A DNA stretch of 64,000 nt from Siniperca chuatsi (Eukaryota; Chordata; Actinopteri; Centrarchiformes; Sinipercidae): assembly GCF_020085105.1 (NCBI RefSeq), contig NC_058044.1:27656206-27720205 (forward strand), written 5' to 3'. The position numbers were made by a program, and so were the translations under genes. Under the pieces are notes generated by a model that saw only the letters and a program-made list of their open reading frames with translations, was not told the DNA's origin and ran no database searches. Shown here in pieces: positions 10,342 to 22,650 of the stretch (its first letter is position 1; every line of letters begins with the position of its first letter).

Positions 10342-13300
10342 TCATCCTCCCTCACGCTCCTCCCTCTCTCCCTCCTTCACATGGGCGTCCTCCCGTCTGC
10401 GGCGGTGACCCTCTGCCCCTCTCCTCCTGGCTCCAGGTGAGTCAGCTTCCTGGACCACTGCGCCTTGGCCTCCTTCCTCCCTGTCCTCTGCTCCCATCTC
10501 CTCCGCCACATGCTCTTCATCCTCCCTGTTCTCATCCTCCTCACTTCTCTCAGAGTCTGACTCATCTGAGTTGTCCTCTTCCAGGTAGCGGTAGCCTTTG
10601 ACCTGTGGAAACAAATGATACGTATATTATATTGATAACTGAGGAAAGAAAGAGAGTCGATCTTAAGTCAAAATGCATTTGCACTCACCTTTTAATCTGT
10701 TAAATGTGACAATAAAGCTCGGACTATAATAATACTTTATTCACTCCCGCACAGCTGAAGGATTTCTTCCATAGAGGGCTGGTAGAGTGCGGGACAAATC
10801 ACTGTCTGCAGGAGTTCAAATCTCACCAGACACCAGATCTCTATAGATAATTCTTTATTTCTGCACGAGATAAGAGAGTTTCCTGGAGGGAATAAAGCAT
10901 TTACATGCTGAATGCAAAAGCATTGTTTGCTCCAGACAACCCACTTACCTCATGTAGAATTGAAGAAAAAATTGTAGATATCTGGTGCTCAGTGTATATT
11001 GATCTTCTGCAAAGCTGTGACTGTTAGACTGTCAGGTTTAAATCAGTTGCTGGGTTGACTGTTTTAGCTATAAGGAGAAGATCTCTTGACAGCTAGAAAT
11101 CAAAGAACATGGTTCTCTGGTTCTTTCGCCTCAATTACTATTGATTAATAAATTAATCGCTTGGTCTATAGTATGTCAGAAACTATTAAAATTAATATTA
11201 TTATTATCTAAATAGTTGCTGTGCCGACTAGTTGACTATCAAATGACTAAATGAATAATCATATACTTGTTTCAGTTCTATCCATCCATTTTGTGCCACT
11301 TATCCGGGGCCAGGCTAAGCAAGGGAGTCCAGATGTTCCTCTGCCCAGCAACGTTTTCCATCTCCTCCTGGGGGATTCCAAGGTGGTGTATGAGATATAT
11401 AATCTCTCCAGTGAGTTTTGGGTCTCCTACCAGTTGGACATGCCCAGAAAACTTCCAAAGGGAGGCGCCCAGAAAACATCCTGATCCGATGGCCGAACCA
11501 CCTCAACTGGCTCCTTTCAACACAAAGGAGAAGCGGCTCAACTTCCAGCTCCCTTCCAGCTCCATGTCTGAGCTCCTTACACTATCTCTAAGGGTGAGCC
11601 CAGCCACCCTATGGAGAAAACTTATTTCGGCCACTTGTATCTGCGATCTCATTCTTTCGGTCACTTTCCAAAGCTCGTGACCAAAGGTGAGGGTTGGAAT
11701 GTAGATCGACTTGTAAATCGGAAATTTTACCTTCCAGCTCAGCTCCCCTCTTCACCACAACGGTCTGGTACAACTCCTGTATTACTGCTGATGGCAGACT
11801 AATCTGCCTAACGATCTCATGCTCCATTTTACCCTCACTCGTGAACATGGCCCCTGAGATACTTGAGCTCCTTTACTTGGGGCAGCAACTCACTCCCAAC
11901 CCAGATGGAGCAATCCACCATTTTCCAGCAGAGAACCATGGCCCCAGACTTGGAGGTGCTGGACTCTCATCCCGACCACTTCACATTCGACTTCAAACGG
12001 CCCCAGTATGACTGTCTGATGAAGCCAACAGAACCACATCATCTGCAAAGAGCAGAGAAGAAACTGTGTGGTCCCAAAACTGGACACTCTGAGGGAATCT
12101 GCATTTCTTCTCCTGGATCTGAGGTTTGACAATCAGTCGGCGCCTACTTTCCAGCCCCTTGGCATAAGCTTTCCCAGGGAGGATGAGTGTGAAACCCCCC
12201 TTTTAAAAATGGGAACCACCACCCCGGTCTGCCATTCCGCAGGCACTGTCTCTGTCCTCCATGCAACATTGAAGAGGTGTTTCAGCTAGGGATAGCGATA
12301 TGGCCTAAAAATAAAATCACACCACACCCAATTTACAATGTTAATAAATTTTTCCACTGGGGCCCCTTGTTTTTATATGGGAAACTATGGGGAAATTATT
12401 CCACTAATGTTACCTGCTTTTTAGCAAGTGTTTTAGGGATGCTGCTGTCTTGTGCAACTCGCAGTGCCACACACTTCTCCCACTCAGCTGCATGCCTCTG
12501 TTTGAGATGCTGGAATAAATTAGTCGTGCTGCTGTTTTTAGTTGCCACAGACTTTAAACAAACTTTACAGTGGACAGTGGTTTGCTTGAGGTCGGGCACT
12601 GCAAAATCCAAACACTTCCAGATGACTTTCATTAGTGCACGCTGCCCTGTTGATATTTTACCTGTGTCTGAAGAGAACTCTCAGGGGGGCACTATGAACT
12701 ACGGGAGCTCAGGGGAGCGGTGATGATTCTGTACCGTAATTACCAAACTTAAAGTGAAAATCAATTTTCATTTTTAAACATCGTCTTAAACCACAAAATC
12801 GAATTAATTAATATAAAATCAATTTATCGCTCAGCTCTAGTATCAGCCAAGACAGCCCAACAATTTCCGGAGCCTTCACCATCTCAGGGTGCCTTGCCTT
12901 GGCTTCTTAACTACCTCGGAGACCTCTGCCAGTGATATGAGTGAGGCTTCTCCCAACTCTTCAAACTCTGCCTGTGTTGGTTGGGCTCAGAGGTTGCCCA
13001 AAGCGCTCTTTCCACTGCTTGATAATATCCCCAGTCAGGGTCTGCAGTTCTCCTCCACTGCTGAACACAGCCTGAGCCAAGGCCTGCTTTCCCTTCCTGA
13101 GTCGTCTGATGGTTGTCCAGAACTTCCTTGAGGCCAACCAAAAGCCCTTCTCCATAGTCTCCCTAAGCTCCTTCCACACTGAAGCCGCAGCCCTTCTGGC
13201 CTCCCGGTATCCGTCTGCTGCTTCAGGAAACTGATACTAATAAATAATAACTACTAATTTGTGTCTGATGTTTTCCACAAAAAAAAGTTCAATTACCTCT

Positions 13301-16300
13301 TTAAAAATATTCTTAAAATTACTTCTACTTCTTCTCCCTCATTGAAAAATCCATCCAACTTTATTTCAAAAGTTGTCTACTTCACTGAAAAGTCATTCTC
13401 AGTTTATGTGCACTGGAGGTTTCAAGTTTCCACATCACACTTGTGTAAGTTGCATATTAGATCAAGACTGGCTTTCAAAGTAGTTGTGATGTCACAAAAT
13501 CATGATCATACGTACAGGTCTTAAAATGAGATTTAAGGTGAGCACACAGAAACTTTCCCCCTCAGCATATGAATGTGAAATCAGCCTTCTCTACGCATAC
13601 ATCTTTCTACACAGTGAAGTTCAAACATCTAAATGATGTAACAATAAGCAAAATGCATTTACTTTAATGTCTAAGCTTTGATGGCATATAGGCTAAATAC
13701 CCACATGAGAACACCAGTAGAGTTTATATAAAATACCCACGATTTATACATCAAACAAAGAGGTCATTAAATGGGGCAGCCTGTTCATTCTAGGGAAAGC
13801 TGCTTACCCAGTGTTTAAAGTTTTTATGGCTTCCTACTTGAAATTAGATATATAAAACAAATAGGTTACAAACTGGCAAAGAATGCTTATTTCTGAAAGT
13901 GTAATAATGTTGAAACAAATGAACATAACAGCACATGTACAAATTGATTCTGGTTGCTTCTTTCCATCACATCAATATTTGTAGTTGGCTTCATTGGTAA
14001 CTAAATTCCTTGTTGCAATTTGTTAAGTATACTACACTAGAATACCTTCTTCTTGGGCTGTGAAGGCTGCACTTCAATCTTTGGCTGACAGCATGAATAT
14101 GCTAAGATAAATCTGACCAGATTCAGGCAGTCACTTGTGACAGACTGTGATTGGTTACCTTGTGCCGTGGGCGAGGGATGCGAGGCAGTCTGAAAGGCAC
14201 TTTCCTGGCCAGCCGACGCTCCATCACCCAATAACAGTAGCAGGCCAGCAATAAAATGGCCAACAGGATGGAGAGTTTGGCCTGACAGAGGGAGACAAAA
14301 TGGGTGAAGAAAGGAAAAAGTAGGCACTTTTCCTTTAAAATGTGGATCAAATGGTGAGTCTTTTCTAAGAGGTGCTATACTTGAGGCACAAACACATTAA
14401 ACATTCTCTAAACACACACACACAGAGTCATACCCTCATAGGCAGGTTGGACCAGAGGTAAACTATGAATATGGCGATGGCCTGCCACCAGTGATAGATG
14501 GTGTAGACAAAGTCCAGACGTTCTTTTTCCTCAGCATACAGCATACCGAGCAGAACTGACACACACAGAGAGGAGTTCAGGCTGACACATGTCATGTGTG
14601 AACAAAGTTACTGTAGAGTATGTACAGACCGCAGACGTTACTCACTGCTGACGCCAGTCTTGTTCAGGGCGGTGCCGAGTCCCCACAGCACAGAGACCAC
14701 CAGCAGAGGGCCCAGATACTCTGGTTTATTAGAAGGTAGAGACCATGCCAGGAGAACCACCAGCAGCACCCCATGCACAGCAGCGCCCCCCACCAGACAC
14801 AGCCAGCGTGGGAAGCGTAGGAGGCAAAGGGAGAGGGAGGAAAAGACAGAGCAGGAGAGGCCATAGACGACTATAAGGAGCCACAGTTTTTCCAGGCCCA
14901 GAACGCAGACGCCATAGGACTGTGGAGGGAGGAAAAGAAAAAACAAAGAAGTTATATTTTCTATTGTTCCTGTCCTTATTCCTAACATGTGTCTGCTCCT
15001 TTATGTGTCCTGTTTTATTATTTTACATTTTAAACTACTCAAAGACACCAACAAAATTAAGCAATGCAAGTAAAAGCTACTCTACTGTTCAACAAACTTC
15101 ATTGACAACGCAGTACCAAGGAGAATCCGGTGACGGCAAACAGCACTTCAAATCCACTGTAGATGAAGAAGGGGCAAAGCAGCCGCAGGCGGTAGTCTCT
15201 CAGGTGTTTGAAAGGCAGCTGGAAGATGTTTCCCCAGCCGATACTGCGAAGGTCGATTTCTTCTGTCGGGCGGTAGGCAGCACCACACAGCAAAAGGAAC
15301 TGTGAGTAACAGCAAACAGCAATCAATTTATTTTGAATAATCTTGAAAGATTGTCATGGTTTGTGCATGCTCTGCTCTGAAAAATAAGGCAGTTTTTTCC
15401 AGCCCACTGTAGGACAAAATAACCAACTGCAAACACAGCTCTGAATAAGATAGGAATACTTGAAAGCCTTTGTATCCCTCTTAAATTACTGAGGGCAGTA
15501 TTAGCAACAGCAATCCATTTCTCAAGCCAGCCTTCTAAATTGCTCTACATTGTATGATCTGAGTGTGTTTTTCTGTTTTCTACCACTGTGATAGACTGTT
15601 GCCCAGTGCATGCTGGGATAGGTTCAAGCCCTGTGCGTCCCTGAACAGACTAAGCGGTTTAGAAAATGAATGGAAGGTAATTTTATACTGGAATTGCTTT
15701 GTGGATAATACGGCTCTTACTCAATCGTTACCAAATATCTAACAGACCTAAGAAAGTGTGTCTCAAACTAAAATTTATAAATGTACCCAGTTTAAAGCTG
15801 CTCTAATCAATATTTTTATATTAACAATTGATCAAATGACTGTGTGTTATGTGAAAGGGGTTGCTTGTAATGACAAATCCACAAAGAATTATCACCCAAC
15901 TCTCTAGTTCCCCTCAGCTCTACTGAGCGTTTTAGTGTCTTTTAGCTCATTATTTTGGTTTTACAGCCCGTAACTTCATTATGTTGGTTCACTCTCACTG
16001 CTCTCATCAGCATCGTTTCCAGCAGCAGGCAGCTGTTTTCATTAAAAAAGCTTGAAGCCCACTATATGCTACGTGCCCGACAAGAAACAGCAGACAAATA
16101 AAGTTTGCATCTAGCTGGTGAACATAGTGGAGCATTTAGCAGCTAAAGAGTCAGATATTTTGCTTAGCGTGGAGACAAAATCAGAATCAGATTCAGAAAT
16201 ACTTTATTGATCTCCGAGGGGAAACTCTTACAACGGCAACAGGCAGCATGCACGTTGGCGCATGTGCACTATGAGACCCAAACAAAACTAAAAGAAGGGT

Positions 16301-19300
16301 GAATACTGGACTTACATTCATCAGAGGCACGACTCCAAATTAATACTTATTTTGACCAAATCCAATATTCACAGAGAGTGAACACGGGACTTACAGTGTA
16401 TTCGTCAGTTGGCCAGAAGCATGTTGCTCTGTGTCTGCTGGATGTGTAAATAGGCAAGTGTTTGCAAATGTGTTTGCCATACACTCCCTTATTTACAGTC
16501 ATATAGATGTTATATATTTTGGAAAACATGATTTGTTTGGTATCCTACAAGATAACAGAAATAAGAGCTATCAGTTGTACAGAATCTACATTTTAATTAG
16601 TTATGTACAAAAGTACTAATTTTACTGTATTTACAAAGATCTAACAATACACTGATTCGATTCGTTTCACTATAAATCCAGAAGCTGTTAAAACTTTTGT
16701 TTAAAATCTTCTTTGAAATGTAACTCCTCCCTAACGTTAAACTGTTTCCTGTTTTTTCTTTGCACTCTAGAATATACCCGATACTTTTTCTATTTTTGCT
16801 GTATAGTAGGAGCAATTTAAATCTGTCCTTTAAATAAAGAAATAGATGGATGAAGGGATTAACAGGGAGCAAATTACAGTTTAGCGGAGTTTTAGTTTCT
16901 TCACATAGTTTAATGTGTAAACAATATAATGTTTCTCAGCAGCTAAATGTTTGGTATAAAATTCTAGTAAGTAGTAAATGAGCATTGCTACCTAGCTTTC
17001 ATTTCCTGTTTCTTTCTCAAGAACTTCCTTCACAACAGAGTGGAGCAATGCAGAACAGACACAAGACAATCAGATTTATATTAAACAACAAACAAGCCCA
17101 ACACACTGAATTCTAAGGAGTCAGTGTGCATGCGTGTGTGTGTTTGTGCGTGTGTGTCGGGGAGTTTTGATCTTACGATGATCATGGCGAGGAAGGCGAA
17201 GCCCATGAGGACACTCTCCACCTGGATGAGCAGCATGGAGCGAGGCAGGTTGGTCAGCACAGTGGTGTTGAAGCCGGGGATCACGCCACTGATATTTGCT
17301 CCTGGCAGAGGACGAGGAAGGTTCAGCCATTAGAAAGGAGGTGATGAGAAGCAACCAACAGGTTTCAGTCCTGTGTGTTTAACACATGAGACTGCATCTC
17401 TGCTTATAGAAATAACATCAAAACATTAAAAGCGCCAACAAGTGGCTCAAATGTACATTGGAAAAAGCTGAATGGACAACTAACAGAGCAGCAGTTTAAA
17501 AGAAAAGTGTGTGATCGTGCTTTTTTTGTTGTTTTTAACAAACTTGATTTAGGGAAATAAAACAGAACTTGCACACTGCAAAATTTGTATGAAAATGGGA
17601 TATTTTGAAATACAGACAATCAAGCATTTAAAGCTGCATCAGTTGATTTTCGGCCACTTGGGAGTAGCAGAAAAAGCTGAAAAAAGTCCAACATCCCCTC
17701 TTCTTTTAGCTTTGTTTTGCTGCTAAATGCTCAACTTCCACTATGTTCACCAGCCAGTCGCTAACTTTGTCTGTCTGCTTTTGGGGGTTATCAGAGCAAT
17801 AGCTTCTGCTTGGCTGAACAACGCTGATGTAATGCTCAATGTCTAGGTCACTAAACTGGACATTGAGCATTACATCTCCGCCATAATTAATAATAATTGT
17901 GCAATATTCTGTGTTCTACTTACGTGCAATATTAGTTTTCCCTTGTTAGTTTTTCTTATTTATTGCTACTGATACTATATACCTCAATTACTCTTCGACA
18001 GTACATGCACCCCCGCTTATTAATATTATTTATTACATAAGGAGTTACATTGTATTAGACTGTAGGTTCATCATCAACCAGTAAACCCACTTGGTACTTG
18101 ACACTTAGTTTATCTTATACTTATACCGACATGATACTTAATTTATTTCTGACCTGTTTTATAGTGTTTATAGTGTATGATATCGTTTCTAGTACTTTCT
18201 CCTGTGTGCACTGACGTAAAGACGAGCTACTGTAACAAAGAGTTTCCCTACGGGGATCAATAAAGTATTTCTGATTCTGATTCTGATCTCCTTGTCCTGC
18301 GCTTATTTGTCTGTAATCATGCATCAGTGGAGGTGAAGTGACGTGTCTTTACCGCAGGCTTTCACATTGCAGAGAATGTGGTCGTTCTTATGCAGGTAGC
18401 CATTGAGGATGAAACGCATGGGGAACTCCGCAAAGACAAAACTCAGCTGATGAGGAAGAGAAAGAAGACAGGGACTCATGCTCATTTGTTTCTGCAGCTG
18501 TACAAACTTCTTCTCCGATGTTAAACACCGCACACAACGTGAAATGAATAGAGGCATTAGTGAACAAAAGGGGGCTGAAGACTCACATGGAAGATGATGT
18601 TGAAGACTGACTGGAAGACGATGATGTAGCTGTGGCACGCTCCCTTAGGAAGCTTCTTCTGCTCCTGCACGTGCTCTTCTTTGTAGTTGACGTACTCGTA
18701 GTACTGCTGCGCCATCCTGCATGTGTGTGTGAGCAGACACATTCATTGAAAAACATACGTATAATGTACAACTGCGTGTGTGTGCTCATTTGAGGCCTGT
18801 GTGGGTGTGCATGCGTTCACCTGAGCATTTACTATATGTCAACACAATCGCATGACTGACCCCTGCCTCAGTGTATCAGGTGCTGATCCGGCTCTGTTCT
18901 ATGAACAGTGCAGAGTAGGGGTGTGAGGAATCATTAGTTTGATTTGATTTGAAAAAAAGAGAGCCTTAGAACTTGCATTGGACTAGAAAAATAGTGAATT
19001 TGGCCCGAGGGAATTGTGTTTCTGAGCAACATGGTATCACAAAAAAAACAAAACAATGCTTTACAAAATGACCAAAAAAGAAATGACTGCTGACAGAAAA
19101 GATCTCAGCTTGACAACCACAGCACTGCACAGTTGTTCAACAAAAGTTGAATTCAACAGAATTTCAACAAAGTGCCTGGCAAACTGTTCTTTGAGCCTTG
19201 CACGGATCGAAAGCATTCGTTATTGTTACACCTCTTTGTGAACAGACGAGAAAACACTCACTTGGATAATGATGCCTTTTTGAAGTTTCGCCCTGACTGA

Positions 19301-21050
19301 CTGACATGGTTAGCACAGACTTTGAAACAAATCTCTCACTTGAAGATTTTAAAAGGCTATACACACGTATTTGCAATCCTACTTGTAATTGCTTTTCTGA
19401 ATGTGAAACGAATATCGAACTGTGTGCGGGAATTGTCTGTCAATGATTAAACTATATATGTTTAAGCATTATATCTTGTACACAGGTCTCAATGAGACTA
19501 CCTGCTTAAATTAAAAAAAAAAAATCTGTTAGTTAAGCAAGTACAATTTGTACCCCATCAGAGGAGGTGTACGCAACAGGCTGAAGTGTGTTATTGAACT
19601 TGGACATTTTTGAACGTTTAATGTCCTGAAAAGCCTTTTTTAACCCATTTGAAACATGTCGGCATTATAGCCCAACCACAAACAAGAAACAAGAAATTGA
19701 AGTACAAGCAAGCCAAAGACATGTTAGGAGTAATTTAGAAACAGTGTCACCATTCAAGGCTGGATTACCAACCAGGCAAAGTGAGCAACTGCTCCTGGCC
19801 CCAAAACTCCAGGGGTCCCAACAGCTCTTGAATTACTGTGCGTCAACTGGTTTGTGCTAATTAAAATGAATCATTTGTTGAGAATATCCAACATGATGCT
19901 GTTAGGAGGGTGCTGCTTTATTACCTGCTATCGCGGCCCTGTGTTTAAGAAGGTGTGGGAGGAACAGCGGGTAAATGGGGCCATGTCATCATTACATTCA
20001 GTAGTTTGTCCAAAAAGAGCAATGACAGGTTAATTTTTCAACTGTAAATTGTCTCACTCAGTACATATCTTGGTCACGTTTTTTAAATAATCAAATTTAA
20101 GGGATCTTATTGAAAACGTTTGATTTTGTTGTGAGTGTATGTTAAAAAAGAAAATCAGCCAATATACTGCTTTCAGGTATTTTTAATTTCTCAACAATCC
20201 ACTATTGCTTGATCATGTGGCTACCTTCATCGGTTACGTGGGGATAAAAGTAAGTGATATATCTGGAGACTTGTAGTGTGATGGTTATGTCACTGATTTA
20301 CTCTGATGGTTATTAGAACTGGTCAATACTAATAGTTATGTTTAGATTTCAGGATAAAAGGTGGTTATCTTTAGGCACTGCATTACAGATGGTTAGCTGT
20401 AGTGTAAGGTGAGAAACAGTTACTGTAAGTTAGTGAAGTTGAAGTTCAGGTATAATTTTGGTGCAGTGAAGGTAAGAGCAACGACCTGCGGCAACGGTAA
20501 CCCACTGAGATCTCCGCTAACTACGCTGGTCGACGCTCTGCGTGCTGTGATGTAATGAAGGTCGAGCTTCAGCTTCTTATGAAACGTCTTCACCCACCCA
20601 CTCTTCCACGTCCTGTTTCTCACCTGGTGATATAGTTTCCCAAGGAGGCCCAGAGCGGCACAATGGTCACGCCGATAGCTACGGCTGATGGGACCAAGGT
20701 GTAGTAACGCTCCCAGTAATTGGTTGAGACAAAGAGTGCGTAGATTCCCGAAGCCAGGAACATCATCCACTTAGTACCGAGAAACCTGCCAGGGAGATAA
20801 ATACAGAATATATATAGGCAGAGCAAGAACATTCACATACAAAGAAAGGATTAATCATCTGTGTTTGTGTGTCTACCTGATAAGTATGGGGGTGTACAGC
20901 AGGCCTATGATGGGCGTGACGTTGATGCCCATCAGCATCTTGCGGTCGATGTCCTCCAGGCCTAGGTTGCTGTATTTCACCTCACGGTAGGTCATATCAT
21001 AATGGAGGATCAGCTGCATCTGCAGTAGGCCTGTAGCACGCACACACACC

Positions 21051-21088
<38 letters not shown>

Positions 21089-21590
21089 CCCTTTAAAAGA
21101 ACAAAGAGTGTCTGCAACTCTGCCTGCCTGTGTGTTTGTCCATTTCAATAGCTTTTCTCCAATCAAACTCACCCATGTACACACTGTACACAATCATGGC
21201 TCCAACACTGGCTGCAAGAACATTCTTGATGACTCCCAGCCTCTTCCTCCTGTAGTACTTCCTCTCCTCCTCCTCCTCATTGTACTCTGCCTGCGGGCCC
21301 AGAAACTCCTCCATCTGAGGAAAAAAGGGGAGAAAAGGTCATGCAACGGTTTGATAAGAACAAAGGTGGTGGAATTTGATCACACTCATGGAGAAGTGCG
21401 TTATCTTTCACCAGAAACCTGGGAATCACAGACCCTGCAGGTGTGAGGGCTTTCACAGCACCAGGGAGCTCACCTCGCCCTGCATGTGGTCTTCTTGCCC
21501 CACATCCAGCAGTTCGTTTACGCCGCCATTAGGAGGTGCTACAAGCTGGTCAGCATCCCTGACCAACTCTTCTTCATCAGATGCCTCCAT
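10342..21590 (-). CDS. unc93b1: UNC93B1, chaperone for endosomal Toll-like receptors
   Basis: Multi-pass endoplasmic-reticulum and endosome protein that escorts nucleic-acid-sensing TLRs. Coding exons in transcript order: 21590-21474, 21314-21173, 21030-20877, 20785-20624, 18716-18587, 18446-18353, 17301-17177, 15299-15117, 14919-14646, 14555-14434, 14281-14159 and 10602-10342. All phases agree, giving 628 codons (human about 597 aa). An acidic N-terminus is followed by RKYYRRKRLGVIKN and many hydrophobic spans. NIS and NTT sequons (about 269 and 278) fit the glycosylated luminal loop. The end PRIPRPRHKVKGYRYLEEDN followed by SDESD is nearly the human tail and keeps the YxxL sorting motif (about 546-549) and the acidic serine cluster. 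The last ~40 residues become Arg/Glu-rich and do not resemble the human end, so the stop at 10342 is less certain than the rest. Confidence 0.93.
12287..12839. mobile_element. Nonautonomous hAT element nested in the LINE
   Basis: The 553-bp element starts TAGGGATAGCGATATGG and ends with the rough inverse TTATCGCTCAGCTCTA. It is flanked by 8-bp direct repeats, GTTTCAGC (12279-12286) and GTATCAGC (12840-12847), differing at one base, the target duplication expected of hAT transposases. Removing the element restores continuity of the LINE sequence. It retains a BED-finger coding remnant on the minus strand. Confidence 0.85.
12396..12632 (-). pseudogene. hAT transposase N-terminal remnant with BED zinc finger
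   Basis: A 78-codon open frame encodes the BED pattern: an aromatic segment (WKCLDFAVP), then CKVC and HLKQRH, that is Cys-x2-Cys with His-x4-His, as in ZBED/hAT transposases that bind their element ends. The catalytic domain is absent, so it cannot mobilise DNA. It is an internal relic of the 12287-12839 element, and there is no sign that it is expressed. Confidence 0.75.
15590..15680 (+). repeat. LINE/SINE 3'-tail fragment
   Basis: The phrases GCCCAGTGCATGCTGGGAT, AGGTTCAAGCCC, GACTAAGCGGTT and AATGAATGGA appear in the order seen in the widespread teleost L2-like LINE/SINE tail. It lies in an unc93b1 intron. Identification is from memory of that consensus. Confidence 0.5.
15791..16170 (+). 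repeat. Dispersed repeat, copy 1 of an inverted pair
   Basis: It starts TTTAAAGCTGC and includes GGTGAACATAGTGGAGC followed by ATTTAGCAGC (about 16117-16143). The reverse complement of that segment recurs near 17719-17752, so two copies face each other inside neighbouring unc93b1 introns. It is probably a MITE; the family is unknown. Confidence 0.5.
16181..16230 (-). repeat. Retroelement 3'-end motif (TTTATTGATC type)
   Basis: The TCAGAATCAG, ACTTTATTGATC and GAGGGGAAAC words are the reverse complement of the sequence at 18236-18286. This is a retroelement terminus frequently seen in fish. Confidence 0.5.
17631..17800 (-). repeat. Dispersed repeat, copy 2 of the inverted pair
   Basis: It begins TTTAAAGCTGC and contains TGCTGCTAAATGCTC and CTATGTTCACCAGCC, the reverse complement of the copy at 15791-16170. 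Confidence 0.5.
17826..17876. repeat. 51-nt near-perfect hairpin
   Basis: GATGTAATGCTCAATGTCTAG is followed after a 9-base spacer by its reverse complement with one mismatch. The arms are 21 nt. It lies in an unc93b1 intron directly upstream of a retroelement-like 3' end. I see no evidence that it is a processed RNA gene. Confidence 0.85.
17880..18286 (+). mobile_element. 3' end of a retroelement
   Basis: AT-rich sequence with repeated GTGCAATATT words ends in TTTCCCTACGGGGATCAATA followed by AAGTATTTCTGATTCTG repeats, the typical terminus of several fish non-LTR elements. No coding remnant is visible. Confidence 0.5.
21052..21083. repeat. (CA)n microsatellite
   Basis: An uninterrupted CA tract lies in the short intron between unc93b1 coding exons 2 and 3. 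Confidence 0.9.
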
Positions 21591-22650
21591 CTAGTGACCA
21601 AAAGGAGCAGCACGCCGGATTAATAGACGGTTCACTGCACATTAAGCAACCATCCAAATCAATCACGGAAACGTTTTTGTATTATCAGTCCTGTGAGGTA
21701 GCTGTAGGGACTAGGGCTGTCAAACCTCTTACTGTACATACTAGTGAGACTACATTTAGATGCTTTTTCAAGGTATTATAAATAAATTATAAACGGTTAT
21801 TAGGCACGGATGAGTGAACCGGGAACAGGCAGCTCTGTGCTGAAGGTTTTCACCCCAGCCCGTGTCCCCCGTCCACGGCGAAACGCACCTCCACGGCGCG
21901 CCATCTTTTTGATGTTTTGAACTATTTGAACTTTTTTTTTAACATTTAATATCAAATAAAATAGAAATAAGGGCTTAGAAAAATATCCTCCCCTACTCTC
22001 CCAAAAAAAGTGAGACTAGCCTCCCTGCCCCGCCCCCCAAATAACTTTTGTACAGTTGCTAATCTTGTCAAAAATGGCTAAAATACCGATTGATAAATCC
22101 ATCTTGTATGTGATTGACATTGTACGCTGATGTTCTGCTGCGTTTTTTGTTCCCCCTTCATGTTAAGTCAACAACCATAACCTACAGTTATAAAAGAGGA
22201 TATGACCCTCAACATGTTCTCCAAAATGTTAACAATAACTGCAACACAGTTCCCTTATTGTTTGCCTCTAATCATGTAGGCTACAGGACTCCATAAACCA
22301 GGGTGAAGGTCGAGCTTCAGGTATTCACGTTTTCCTCACAGGTGCGGGGAATATATTGTAAATAGCTGCTTTAAACTGCGCGTGCTCACTTTCCCCCAGC
22401 ACGGCCTTTCAAACTCCCTTTAACATGTATTCGTAAGATAAAAGTGCGTCTGAGCGACTGTCATTGTTCTTGTCGACAATACTTACAGGGACTTCTGCTG
22501 TAACACTTATCTGGAATCGTATCTTGAAGAGTACTAGCTGCACATTAGCGACCTATTCTAACAAACCGAGCAAGAGGTATTACTTCCAACACAGCTACCT
22601 GACAACACACCCTTCTTATTACCATTTACCAACACATGACTGTCACTTAC

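Larger units (their letters stand above)
11277..13240 (-). mobile_element. Degraded LINE retrotransposon (reverse-transcriptase ORF debris)
   Basis: Read on the minus strand from 13240 downwards, broken frames recall the later part of a fish non-LTR retrotransposon ORF2: the linker (FWTTIRRLRKGKQ, GDIIKQWKERF), AWRTETVPAEWQTGVVVPIF near 12250, ELLPQVKELKYLRG near 11880, AVIQELYQTVVVKR near 11760, and the C-terminal MRWFGHRIRM and ACPTGRRP near 11500-11420. Frameshifts, stops and an internal deletion of the RT core make it dead. A hAT element (12287-12839) interrupts it. It sits in the last intron of unc93b1 in the same orientation as the gene. The clade is not determined. Confidence 0.8.

Noticed and set aside
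10228-10440. Plus-strand frame ending in a donor-like CCAG then GTGAGT
   Set aside because: It is the complement of the unc93b1 terminal exon; Ser/Leu/Pro-rich composition comes from the complementary purine-rich strand.
11267-12011. Plus-strand frames over the LINE
   Set aside because: Recognisable reverse-transcriptase phrases are on the minus strand; the plus frames are shadows.
17826-17876. microRNA gene call for the hairpin
   Set aside because: The stem is shorter than a normal pre-miRNA and sits next to a retroelement end. It is reported as a hairpin only.
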